Positions 38,129-46,184 of a DNA stretch of 64,000 bases are shown here, piece after piece. Under the pieces are notes generated by a model. It searched no databases. It saw nothing but the letters and a program-made list of their open reading frames with translations, and was not told where the DNA came from. This DNA comes from Nocardia sp. BMG111209. Its GTDB lineage: Bacteria > Actinomycetota > Actinomycetes > Mycobacteriales > Mycobacteriaceae. The stretch is taken from NCBI RefSeq assembly GCF_000381925.1, contig NZ_KB907308.1, forward strand, positions 620,001-684,000, read 5' to 3'. The translations under genes and the position numbers were made by a program. Positions within the stretch are counted from its first letter, which is position 1, and the number at the start of each line of letters is the position of its first letter.

Positions 38129-39049
38129 ATGAGTGTCGAACACGTCAGTCGCCGAACCATCGTTCTCGGCGCCGGAGCGGTGGCGGTGGCCACTGCCTGC
38201 TCAACCGGAAACAACGGAAGTACCGTCGCGGCAACACCATCGACCACCACGGCCGGCACCACGCCGGTCACGCCGACCACCGATGTGCCGGTCCCGACCA
38301 CCGTGCCGGAAGTGGCGGCACCGCCGGCGCCACCGAACGGGACTGTGCTGGCCCGCAGCGGCGAGATTCCCGTGGGTGCCGGGCTCATCGCCGGCGATAC
38401 GGTGATCACCCAGCCCAATCCCGGGGATTTCCGGGCCTTTTCGGCGACGTGCACACATCAGGGTTGCGCGGTGAGTGCGATCGCGGGCGGGACCATCAAC
38501 TGTCCCTGTCACGGCAGCCGGTTCAATCTGGACGGTAGCGTCGCCACCGGACCGGCCACTCGTTCCCTGGTGGCGCGGCCGATCAGTGTGCAGGACGGGC
38601 TGATCGTCGCCGGGGCGGCCGCGCCTGTGGTGGCGGTCGATCAGCCCGCCGAAACGGAGCAACCTGCCGCCGCACCGGCGCCGGAGCCGGGTGCACCGGA
38701 CAACGCGCTCGCTCGCACTTCCGATGTTCCGGTCGGTGGTGGGCTCATTCTCGGCAATATCGTTGTGACGCAGCCGGATTTCGGCAGCTTCCTCGGGTTC
38801 TCCACCACCTGTACGCATCTCGGCTGCGCGGTGAACTCGGTGGGTGGTGGGAGCATCGACTGTCCTTGTCACGGCAGCAAATTCAATCTGGACGGCACCG
38901 TGGCCGTCGGTCCTGCCACTCGACCGCTGGACTCTCGTCCGGTCGGCGTCGAGAACGGGTGGGTCGTCTCCGGTCCCGGTGGGACCGCACCCCAGCGGCC
39001 CTGCTGGTGCGACATCCTGCCGCTTCCGCCGGGGGTTCTCGGTTGCTGA
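38129..39049 (+). CDS. Tat-exported lipoprotein with two Rieske [2Fe-2S] domains
   Basis: The 306-residue protein has a twin-arginine signal ([18 protein letters not shown]) ending in a lipobox-like cysteine, then a Thr/Pro-rich spacer. Two Rieske domains follow, each with Cys-x-His ligand pairs: CTHQGC ... CPCHGS and CTHLGC ... CPCHGS, separated by a Pro/Ala/Glu linker ([15 protein letters not shown]). The extra cysteines in each box suggest the disulfide of high-potential Rieske proteins. No oxygenase or bc1 partner is adjacent. A periplasmic-side electron carrier is inferred. The C-terminus ends with a Cys-rich [15 protein letters not shown]. Confidence 0.88.
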   Translation: MSVEHVSRRTIVLGAGAVAVATACSTGNNGSTVAATPSTTTAGTTPVTPTTDVPVPTTVPEVAAPPAPPNGTVLARSGEIPVGAGLIAGDTVITQPNPGDFRAFSATCTHQGCAVSAIAGGTINCPCHGSRFNLDGSVATGPATRSLVARPISVQDGLIVAGAAAPVVAVDQPAETEQPAAAPAPEPGAPDNALARTSDVPVGGGLILGNIVVTQPDFGSFLGFSTTCTHLGCAVNSVGGGSIDCPCHGSKFNLDGTVAVGPATRPLDSRPVGVENGWVVSGPGGTAPQRPCWCDILPLPPGVLGC

Positions 39050-39251
39050 TCCGTTGATTCCGGCGGGCGTGCTCGGGTGTCGCCGAGGCGCGGAAATGGG
39101 TAACGATCCGATCGGGGCCGCACTGCGGCTACCGGGACCGCGATAGGCTCGGCGCGCTCACCTTGCTGTTTCCGCCCGCGGGTTTTCACCGCATGCGTTG
39201 TGCTCATCATTCACATTGCTGTGGCCACGACGGCGAAGGGTTGAAAATCGT

Positions 39252-40400
39252 ATGATCACCGACCGCGTTCACAACGGGATTCCGCAGCCTCAACGTGACG
39301 GTAAGGGTGGTATCGATACCGGTCCGCGCAATATCGAGCTCGACCGGCAGAATCCCGACCTCCTCGCGCCGCCGGCAACCGACCGCGGGACGTTGCCCAA
39401 TATGAAGTTCTCGTTCTCGATGGCGCACACCCGGATCGAGGAGGGCGGCTGGACTCGGGAGGTCACGCAGCGGGAGTTGCCGATCGCTACCACTCTGGCC
39501 GGGGTGGATATGAAACTGAACCCCGGTGCCTATCGGGAGATGCACTGGCACAAGCAGTCCGAGTGGGGTTATGTGCTGGAGGGCAGTTGCCGGATCGGTG
39601 CTGTCGATCACGAGGGTCGCAACTTCCTCGAAGATGTGGAGCAGGGTGATCTGTGGTTCTTTCCCAAGGGGATCCCGCACCATATCCAGGCGTTGTCCGA
39701 GGGGGTGGAATTTCTTCTCGTCTTCGACGATGGTGAGTTCTCCGAGAACTCCACATTCATGATCAGTGACTTCTTCGCGCATACTCCGAAGAATGTGCTG
39801 GCCAAGAACTTCGGGTGGCGGCCCGAACAGCTGAACGACCTGCCGGAGCGGGAGAAGTACATTTTTCAGGGGCAGGTTCCGGGTGCGCTCGGCGGGGACC
39901 GGGTGTTCAGTCCTACCGGCGATGTGCCGCGTACGTTCAAACACAAACTTCTCACGCAGAAACCCATGGAATTTGCCGGGGGCCGGGTTCGGATCGCCGA
40001 TTGCTCCAACTTCGCGGCCACCACCATCTCTGCCGCGCTGGTCGAGATCGAGCCCGGTGGTATCCGTGAACTGCACTGGCATCCCACGAACGACGAATGG
40101 CAGTACTACATCAGCGGTTTCGGCCGTATGGGTGTGTTCGCCAGCTCCGGGCTGAACCGGACCTTCGACTTCCGGGCCGGCGATGTGGGGTACGTGCCGT
40201 TCGCCTTCGGTCACTACATCGAGAATCTCAGCACCGAGACTCTGAAATTCCTGGAGATGTTCCGCGATCCGTCGTTCCAGGACGTTTCGGCGGCGCAGTG
40301 GATGGCCAACACGCCCGCGCAGGTCAGTGCCGATACCCTCAACCTCCCACGGTCGATGATCGAGGCGCTGCCGAAGGACAAACGGCCCGTCGTCGCGTGA
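39252..40400 (+). CDS. oxdC: Oxalate decarboxylase-type bicupin
   Basis: Manganese bicupin expected to convert oxalate to formate and CO2. The 382 residues hold two cupin domains with metal-ligand motifs HWHKQSEWGYVLEG / PKGIPHHIQ and LHWHPTNDEWQYYISG / VPFAFGHYIEN. Between them is the lid FSENSTF, where Glu of SENST is the proton donor that separates decarboxylases from oxalate oxidases. No signal peptide, so cytoplasmic. ATG 39252; AAGGG lies about 12 bases upstream, a loose fit. Preceded by about 200 bases without genes. Confidence 0.9.
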   Translation: MITDRVHNGIPQPQRDGKGGIDTGPRNIELDRQNPDLLAPPATDRGTLPNMKFSFSMAHTRIEEGGWTREVTQRELPIATTLAGVDMKLNPGAYREMHWHKQSEWGYVLEGSCRIGAVDHEGRNFLEDVEQGDLWFFPKGIPHHIQALSEGVEFLLVFDDGEFSENSTFMISDFFAHTPKNVLAKNFGWRPEQLNDLPEREKYIFQGQVPGALGGDRVFSPTGDVPRTFKHKLLTQKPMEFAGGRVRIADCSNFAATTISAALVEIEPGGIRELHWHPTNDEWQYYISGFGRMGVFASSGLNRTFDFRAGDVGYVPFAFGHYIENLSTETLKFLEMFRDPSFQDVSAAQWMANTPAQVSADTLNLPRSMIEALPKDKRPVVA

Positions 40401-40494
40401 CCGTCGCCGGGATGCGGCGATCGGCGCCGCGCGTCGGATAGCCGGTCGAGGGGGTGCGGATGGGCTGCGATGCCGCCCGCGCGGTGCAAGCATT

Positions 40495-40514
40495 TAAGTC
40501 ATATGTTTGACTTA
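40495..40514. promoter_or_regulatory. 20-bp operator of the catabolic cluster (copy 1)
   Basis: TAAGTCATATGTTTGACTTA: 7-base perfect arms around six bases, upstream of the SDR/CoA-transferase operon. A related half-site, TGTTTGACT, recurs at 40527-40535. A 16/20 identical sequence lies at 46045-46064 beside the TetR gene, so both are probably bound by that TetR protein. Confidence 0.7.
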
Positions 40515-40608
40515 GTTCAAGGCTGGTGTTTGACTGGCGGAACGATCACCGCGCCGTGACCGTGGCCCGTGCCATCGGTCGGCGGATCAACCGACTGCAG
40601 GAGACACG

Positions 40609-41418
40609 ATGGTCTTGAACCGCGATACGGCATCGCTCGACGGGCTCACCGCGGTGGTCACCGGTGGCGGGTGGGGAATCGGGCGGGCGATCGCCCTCGC
40701 CTTCGCCGAATACGGCGCGCGAGTCGCGGTGTGGGAGAAGGACGCCGAGGCCGCGCATGCGACCGCGGAACTGGCCGGCGGGCTGGCCTGTGTCGGTGAT
40801 GTGCGCGACGAGACGCAGGTCGACGCGGCGCTGGCGGCGACCGTCGCCAGGTTCGGGGCGCCGGCGATCCTGGTGAACAATGCCGGTGGCGTGTTCTGGT
40901 CCTCGTTGCTGGAGACCTCGGTGAAGGGGTGGGACACGCTGATCCGGTCCAATCTCACCCATGTCCTGTTGTGCACCCAGCGGGTGGCGCGGGTCATGGT
41001 CGAGGCGGGCCGCGGGGGCAGCATCGTCAATATCAGCACCATCGAGGGCACCCGCGCCGCGCCCGGCTATGCCGCGTACGCGGCGGCCAAGGCCGGGGTC
41101 GTCAACCTGACCAAGACCGCGGCCCTGGAGTTGGCGCCCTATGACATCCGGGTCAACGGCCTTGCGCCCGATGTGATCTCCACGGAGGGGCTGCGGGCGC
41201 TGGCCGACGGCGATTTCGAGGAGCGCGCGGGGGCGGCGATACCGCTGGGGCGGGTCGGTCATGTCGACGAGATGGCCGGTGCCGCTGTATTTCTCGCGTC
41301 GCCGATGTCGTCCTACATCACCGGTCAGACGATTCATGTCGACGGTGGCAGCGCGGCGGCCGCGGGCTGGCATCGGGTGCCCGGCGAGGAGCGCTACCTG
41401 CTGAGTTCCGAGCGCTGA
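40609..41418 (+). CDS. Short-chain dehydrogenase/reductase
   Basis: A 269-residue classical SDR: TGGGWGIGRAI cofactor loop, NNAGG, Ser in VNISTIEG, and Y-x-x-x-K (YAAYAAAKAG). Asp/Glu after strand beta2 (WEKDAE) favours NAD. It is the first gene downstream of the shared operator and is followed 35 bases later by the CoA transferase. Likely oxidises a hydroxyl intermediate of the cluster's substrate. GGAG is 5 bases before the ATG. Confidence 0.88.
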   Translation: MVLNRDTASLDGLTAVVTGGGWGIGRAIALAFAEYGARVAVWEKDAEAAHATAELAGGLACVGDVRDETQVDAALAATVARFGAPAILVNNAGGVFWSSLLETSVKGWDTLIRSNLTHVLLCTQRVARVMVEAGRGGSIVNISTIEGTRAAPGYAAYAAAKAGVVNLTKTAALELAPYDIRVNGLAPDVISTEGLRALADGDFEERAGAAIPLGRVGHVDEMAGAAVFLASPMSSYITGQTIHVDGGSAAAAGWHRVPGEERYLLSSER

Positions 41419-41453
41419 CGAACGCGACTCGCGCACTACGAGAGGTGATCACA

Positions 41454-42680
41454 GTGAGTACCAAGGTCATGGCGGGTGTGCGGGTGGTGGAGGTGGCCCA
41501 GTTCACCTTCGTCCCCGCGGCCGGGGCGATCCTCGCCGATTGGGGCGCGGACGTCATCAAGATCGAACACCCCGTCCGTGGTGATACCCAGCGTGGGTTC
41601 GTCAACATGGGTGGGATCCAGCTCGATCCGGATCGGCATCCGCTGATCGAGCATCCCAATCGCGGCAAACGCAGTGTGGGAATCGACCTTTCGTCGGCCG
41701 AGGGGCAGGCGGTCCTGCACGAACTGGTCGCCACTGCCGATGTGTTCCTCACCAATTATCTGCCCGCGCAACGACAACGCAACAGATTCGACCTCGAACA
41801 CATCCGCGCGATCAAACCCGACATCATCTACGCCCGCGGCAGCGCCTACGGCGACAAAGGACCCGAACGCGATTCGGGCGGCTACGACGGCACCGCCTTC
41901 TGGACCCGCAGCGGCGTCGGCCATGCATTGACGCCCGCGGAGCTCGGTGGCGCACTGTCCCAGGGCATTCCGGCGTTCGGAGATTCGATCGGCGGGATGA
42001 ACATCGCGGGTGGTATCTCGGCGGCATTGTTCCATCGCGAACGGACCGGCGAGGGGATCGAACTCGATGTCTCGCTGCTCAGCACCGCCTGGTGGGCCGC
42101 CGGGGCCGGGATGACCCAGGCGCTGGAGACGGGCATCACCGCGCGGTCGCCGATGCCGAATACCACCGGCAGGTCGGTGAATCCGTTCGTCGGCAACTAC
42201 GCGACATCCGACGGCGGCACGATCAATCTGTGCATCGTGAGCCCGACCGGCTACATCCGTGACGCGTTCGAGCATCTGGGCCTGCCCGAGGCCGCCGACG
42301 ATCCGCGCTTCGCCGAGCCGCGGCCGCTGCTGGCCAACGCCGACGCGGCGGCCGCGCTCATCCGGGCCGCCATCGGCGCGAAATCCTTCGACTACTGGCG
42401 GAAGCGGCTGAAAACCATGCGCGGGCAATGGGCCCCGTTCGCCAGCCTGATCGACCTGGGCAGCGACGAGCAGGCGCTGGCCAACGACATGATCGCCGAG
42501 GTCGAGACCGCCGACGGCGCACCGTTCAAGGTCGTGCGCGGGCCCGTGCAGTTCAATCACGAACCACTCGAAACCACCCGCGCGCCACTGGCTTCCGAGC
42601 ACACCGAGCTGGTGCTGACGGAGCTCGGCATGGATTGGGACCGCATCGCCGAGTTGAAGGAATCCGGCGCCATCGCGTGA
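41454..42680 (+). CDS. Class III CoA transferase (CaiB/BaiF family)
   Basis: Moves CoA between carboxylic acids. The 408 residues show the N-terminal MAGVRVVEVAQFTFVPAAGAILADWGADVIKIE, the dimer-threading features of the family (NRGKRSVGIDLSSAEGQAVLHELV) and the catalytic Asp in SGGYDGTAFW. GTG 41454 was chosen with AGAGGTG 6 bases upstream. It suggests the pathway passes through an acyl-CoA. Followed by a strong terminator. Confidence 0.92.
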   Translation: MSTKVMAGVRVVEVAQFTFVPAAGAILADWGADVIKIEHPVRGDTQRGFVNMGGIQLDPDRHPLIEHPNRGKRSVGIDLSSAEGQAVLHELVATADVFLTNYLPAQRQRNRFDLEHIRAIKPDIIYARGSAYGDKGPERDSGGYDGTAFWTRSGVGHALTPAELGGALSQGIPAFGDSIGGMNIAGGISAALFHRERTGEGIELDVSLLSTAWWAAGAGMTQALETGITARSPMPNTTGRSVNPFVGNYATSDGGTINLCIVSPTGYIRDAFEHLGLPEAADDPRFAEPRPLLANADAAAALIRAAIGAKSFDYWRKRLKTMRGQWAPFASLIDLGSDEQALANDMIAEVETADGAPFKVVRGPVQFNHEPLETTRAPLASEHTELVLTELGMDWDRIAELKESGAIA

Positions 42681-42687
42681 TCCGGTG

Positions 42688-42718
42688 CTGCGCGGCGGCA
42701 TTCGGCGCCGCCGCGCAG
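42688..42718. terminator. Bidirectional terminator hairpin
   Basis: CTGCGCGGCGGC (42688-42699) pairs exactly with GCCGCCGCGCAG (42707-42718) across a 7-base loop, between the convergent CoA-transferase and epimerase genes. Confidence 0.8.
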
Positions 42719-42743
42719 GCTGCCGCCGCGCGGGCCGGACCGG

Positions 42744-43853
42744 TCAGCGGCCGCGGTGATCGACCGAGCCGGGTGCCACCGGGTGCGGCATGCTGTGCAC
42801 CGGCGGCGCCGGATGCTGGACGATCCCGGTGCGCAGGTCGCTCGCGGCCCGGCGGTAGCCGTCGATCACCGCGTCCTCGGTGTCGTAGTCGAAACGGTCG
42901 GTGAGCGAGGGGAATTCGGCGGAGTCCAGGTCGCGCGACCGATACCGGTCGATCGTCTCGGCCAGCGCCGCGAGCGGTTCGACCACCTGCCGGTAGTGCA
43001 GGTCGCGGCGGGCCTTGCCGGTGTCGAGCAGGCAGTGGGTCGCGGTGGTGTTCGCCAGCGGCAGCAGGGTGGTGGCGGCCTCGACGGCGATGTCACCGGG
43101 TATCGCGACCAGTTCCAGTTCCGCACCCAGCAACGCCAGGACGGCATCGGCCCACTGGCGCAGCGACCATGCCGTGTGGTCGCCGCAGTTGTAGACCTGC
43201 CCGGCGGCGGCGTCGGGGTGGTCGATCGCGGCCAGGACAAATCCGGCGGCGTTGCGCGCGGCGCAGCGGGTGTGGATCTGGAATCCGCCGTCGGGCAGGA
43301 TCATTCGCCGCCGGCCGTCGCGGACCCGGCGCACGATCGACCATTCGGCGGGGCGAGCGTTGTTCGGGCCGTAGATCATCGGGAACCGCAAGATCGTCGC
43401 CGCCGGATGGTGATCGAAGACGGTTCGCTCCCCCTCGGCGAGTTTGCGGGAGAAGCGCCGGGCCGGATCGCCGCCGTCCTCGCGCACCACCGGGTGGTCC
43501 TCGGTGACCGGAATCGGGAGTACCGCACCGGCGTGCGGAAAGTAGCCGTCGTACACCGGAATTCCGCCGACGGCGACGAACCGGTCGCAACGCCCCGCCA
43601 GGGCCGGCGCCAGATGCCGGACGCGCCCGTACATCGCCAGGACCAGATCGAAATCGCGTCCGGCCAGCGCCTCGTCGATCGACTCCCGGAAATGCGGATC
43701 GCCGTGGATGTGCTCGATCCCGGCCAGCTCCGGGCTTTCGTGCACACCGCGGTGGAACACGGTCACCTCGTGACCACGTTCGCGCAGGCCGCCGACGATG
43801 TGCGGGCCGGTGGGGCCGGTCCCGCCGATCACGAGTACGCGGGTGCCGGTCAC
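42744..43853 (-). CDS. NAD-dependent epimerase/dehydratase-family protein
   Basis: The 369-residue extended-SDR protein begins RVLVIGGTGPTGPHIV (TGxxGxxG variant) and has LRFPMIYGPNN and VYNCGDHTAWSLRQWADAVLALLG, as in epimerases and plant-type isoflavone reductases. The usual YxxxK is not obvious; the corresponding stretch reads FSRKLAEGE. The C-terminal 60 residues are family-atypical. GTG 43853 forms a GTGA overlap with the SDR stop, so it is translated with it. Probable role on a cluster intermediate. Confidence 0.8.
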   Translation of the reverse strand: MTGTRVLVIGGTGPTGPHIVGGLRERGHEVTVFHRGVHESPELAGIEHIHGDPHFRESIDEALAGRDFDLVLAMYGRVRHLAPALAGRCDRFVAVGGIPVYDGYFPHAGAVLPIPVTEDHPVVREDGGDPARRFSRKLAEGERTVFDHHPAATILRFPMIYGPNNARPAEWSIVRRVRDGRRRMILPDGGFQIHTRCAARNAAGFVLAAIDHPDAAAGQVYNCGDHTAWSLRQWADAVLALLGAELELVAIPGDIAVEAATTLLPLANTTATHCLLDTGKARRDLHYRQVVEPLAALAETIDRYRSRDLDSAEFPSLTDRFDYDTEDAVIDGYRRAASDLRTGIVQHPAPPVHSMPHPVAPGSVDHRGR

Positions 43854-44716
43854 GACGAAGGTCCGTCCAGTGCGCGTTTCACCGTCGGCCGGCCGGTGGA
43901 TCCGTCGGCGAATCCGGCGAAACGCCGTGTCGCGCCGGTCCGGTCGTGCGCCGACTCCATGCGCGGGCCCCAGGCGAGCATGCCGCCGTCGGCCCGGATC
44001 GCCTCGCCGGTGACGAACTCGCTGTCCGGCCCGGCGAGGAAATGCACAAGTCCCGCAATATGTTCCGGGGTCCCGAGATCTGGCCACGGTTGTACGGCGG
44101 GCAGCCCGTCGACGATCGCGGCGCGGTTGCGTCCCATCACCATCGGGGTGTCGATCAGGCCGGGACAGACGGCGTTGACGCGGATCCGGTGCGGCGCGAG
44201 TTCCACCGCGGCGTTGGCGGTGAAGTTCACCACCGCGGCCTTGGCGGCCGAATAGGCCAGCGGCCCGGCGCCACCGACCAGTCCGGCGGCCGAGGACATG
44301 TTGACGATGGAACCGCCTGTGCCCGCGGAGATCATCACGCGCGCACCGTATTTGGTGCCGAGGAAGACACCCCGGCCGATCACCGCGAAGGTGCGGTCCC
44401 AATCGGCGGCATCGATATCGGTCAACGGACCGAACGCGCCGCCGACACCCGCGTTGTTGACCAGCACGTCGAGTCCGCCGAAATCGCGGACGGCCGTGTC
44501 GATCAGGGCCGCGACATCGGCCTCCTGCGCGACATCGGTGACGACGAACCGCAGGGTGCCCGGGTCGCCGGCCTCGGACAGCAGGCGCGCGCCGTTGGCG
44601 GCGTTGACATCACCGACCACGACGCGCATGCCCGCGGCCAGCAGCCGCAACGCGATCGCCCGCCCGATTCCACTGGCGCCACCGGTGACGACCGCCACCG
44701 GCTCGGATGACTTCAC
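43850..44716 (-). CDS. Short-chain dehydrogenase/reductase
   Basis: A 288-residue SDR with TGGASGIGRAI, GDVNA (acidic, NAD-preferring), NNAGVGG, MSSAAGLVG and YSAAKAAV. The last 25 residues extend past the usual end. GTG 44716 lies 7 bases after the stop of the preceding gene; an in-frame GTG at 44743 would overlap it. Coupled by GTGA to the epimerase gene. Confidence 0.88.
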   Translation of the reverse strand: MKSSEPVAVVTGGASGIGRAIALRLLAAGMRVVVGDVNAANGARLLSEAGDPGTLRFVVTDVAQEADVAALIDTAVRDFGGLDVLVNNAGVGGAFGPLTDIDAADWDRTFAVIGRGVFLGTKYGARVMISAGTGGSIVNMSSAAGLVGGAGPLAYSAAKAAVVNFTANAAVELAPHRIRVNAVCPGLIDTPMVMGRNRAAIVDGLPAVQPWPDLGTPEHIAGLVHFLAGPDSEFVTGEAIRADGGMLAWGPRMESAHDRTGATRRFAGFADGSTGRPTVKRALDGPSS

Positions 44717-44723
44717 GCTGTTC

Positions 44724-45305
44724 TCATTTCGCCGAGGTGCCACGGTGCGCGGTACCGCGCCACAGGATTTCCGTCGGCGGCACCGGTGGCCGGGCCGTCC
44801 GCTCCGCCGACAACGCGTGGGCCTTGAATGCTCGTGCGGCCGAACTCAGTACGTGCTCGACCGGTCCGGCGCCGTCGTACGGTGAGGTCGATCCCCACAC
44901 CACTACCTCGGCGGGTCCGCGGGCGGCGAGGTCCAGCACCCAGCGGCGGATCCGATCGTCGTCGCGCAACACGTCGGCGGCGACGGCCACCGCATCGGCG
45001 CGCTGCTGTGGTCCGGTGGGCAGCGCGCCCGGTGGCAGTGGGTTGCCGTGCGCGCCGAGGATTTCCAACCGCCGGAAGTCGTCACCGGCCAGCACGAAGA
45101 CGTCGACCTCCCATCCGGCGAAGGCGAGATCGGCCATCCAGCCGCCGATCTCGCGCACCGCGGCATCGACCGTGCCGGTCACGACGTGCATGCGGCAGCG
45201 TCCGGCCGGGCTGCGCCCGGCGGCGGCGGAGCGGCGAGAAAGCTTGGCCCGCTGCGGTTTCGCGTCGGCGCGCGCCACCACCGACAACTTCGTCGCGCCG
45301 GTCAT
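44724..45305 (-). CDS. Hypothetical protein of catabolic cluster
   Basis: The 193-residue protein is not recognised. It has a basic N-terminus (KPQRAKLSRRSAAAGRS), a central mixed alpha/beta region (MHVVTGTVDAAVREIGGWMADLAFAGWEVDVFVLAGDD) and an aromatic/charged tail (ARAFKAHALSAER). No signal peptide, membrane helix or cofactor motif. GGAG 7 bases upstream and tight packing between tetR and an SDR gene show it is part of the leftward operon. Confidence 0.7.
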   Translation of the reverse strand: MTGATKLSVVARADAKPQRAKLSRRSAAAGRSPAGRCRMHVVTGTVDAAVREIGGWMADLAFAGWEVDVFVLAGDDFRRLEILGAHGNPLPPGALPTGPQQRADAVAVAADVLRDDDRIRRWVLDLAARGPAEVVVWGSTSPYDGAGPVEHVLSSAARAFKAHALSAERTARPPVPPTEILWRGTAHRGTSAK

Positions 45306-45342
45306 GATGCCGCTCCGGCAGGTGTCCCCATGTCTCGACTCC

Positions 45343-46017
45343 TCAGTGATCCGGCACCGCGAGGTAGGGCCGGGCCGAGGCCGTTGCCTGCCACAGACCC
45401 ACCATCGCGTCGATCAGCTCAGTCCCGACCGTCGGCCAGTCCCGGCCGGGTGCCTTGCCCGCGGCGAAGGCGCGCTCGAAATTGGCGCAGGTGTGCAGTA
45501 ATACGGCGCGCATCATCACGTTTCGGCCGGCCCGGACCTCGCGGGGCAGGTCCGGCAGGCTCGCCTCGATCCGGTCGATCACGTGCCGCAGCGAGGGCGA
45601 GCGCAGCGCGTTGTCGATCACGATCCGGTGATAGGCCGGCTCGGTCGCGCATTGTGCGGCGAAGCGGGCGTACCAGGTCGGTGTCCCCGATGTCGCCAGG
45701 TGATCGGTCAGCGGCGCGACCAGGCAGGTGATCCAGTCCCGTAGCTCGACGGAATCACCGGTCTGCTCGACCCGGCGCTGCCGCAACTGCTCGATCGCCC
45801 CGGCGTGGTCCTCCTCGATCGCGGCCACCAGCCCGGCCTTGGTGCCGAAGTGGTAGACGACCGCCGCATTGTTGCCCTGACCGGCCGTGTCGGTGATCTG
45901 CCGGTGGGTGACCGGCGCGATTCCGTGTTCGGCGAACAGCCGTTCGGCGGCGGACAGCAGCGCACGACGGGTGCTCTCGGCGCGGGGCGATCCGACCGCG
46001 CGGGCATTGGTGGCCAT
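45343..46017 (-). CDS. TetR-family regulator, probable controller of the P450/CoA-transferase cluster
   Basis: The 224-residue protein has a TetR helix-turn-helix (STRRALLSAAERLFAEHGIAPVTHRQITDTAGQGNNAAVVYHFGTKAGLVAAI). It is divergent from the P450 gene, and the intergenic region carries a TAAGTCA-N6-TGTTTTA element that matches the 20-base palindrome before the SDR/CoA-transferase operon 5.5 kb away. It should repress both until the substrate or an acyl-CoA binds; the ligand is unknown. Confidence 0.88.
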   Translation of the reverse strand: MATNARAVGSPRAESTRRALLSAAERLFAEHGIAPVTHRQITDTAGQGNNAAVVYHFGTKAGLVAAIEEDHAGAIEQLRQRRVEQTGDSVELRDWITCLVAPLTDHLATSGTPTWYARFAAQCATEPAYHRIVIDNALRSPSLRHVIDRIEASLPDLPREVRAGRNVMMRAVLLHTCANFERAFAAGKAPGRDWPTVGTELIDAMVGLWQATASARPYLAVPDH

Positions 46018-46044
46018 GCGATCAATCTAGCCGCACCCTTGATA

Positions 46045-46064
46045 TAAGTCAGGTGTTTGTTTTA
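46045..46064. promoter_or_regulatory. 20-bp operator of the catabolic cluster (copy 2)
   Basis: TAAGTCAGGTGTTTGTTTTA, identical at 16 of 20 positions to the palindrome at 40495-40514, in the divergent tetR/P450 region, 28 bases from the tetR start. It probably mediates TetR autoregulation and P450-operon control. Confidence 0.68.
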
Positions 46065-46082
46065 AATGGTGGGTGATCGTGG

Positions 46083-46115
46083 TCACTCGGCCGAAGTTTC
46101 CGGGCGGCCGAGTGA
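46083..46115. repeat. Hairpin-forming inverted repeat upstream of P450
   Basis: TCACTCGGCC (46083-46092) and GGCCGAGTGA (46106-46115) are exact complements separated by 13 bases, 70 bases before the P450 start. It could be a second protein-binding site or an mRNA leader hairpin. Confidence 0.5.
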
Positions 46116-46184
46116 TCACCGACTCGACGACGAGGTAACCACCGTGACAGCGACACTCGGCGGCGGTGGATGGAGTGTGCCGAT

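Noticed and set aside
39050..39251. Second copy of the Rieske protein's terminal PGVLGC coding sequence just after its stop
   Set aside because: A short frame-shifted resemblance (PAGVLGC) exists, but seven residues in GC-rich DNA are weak evidence of duplication or frameshift.
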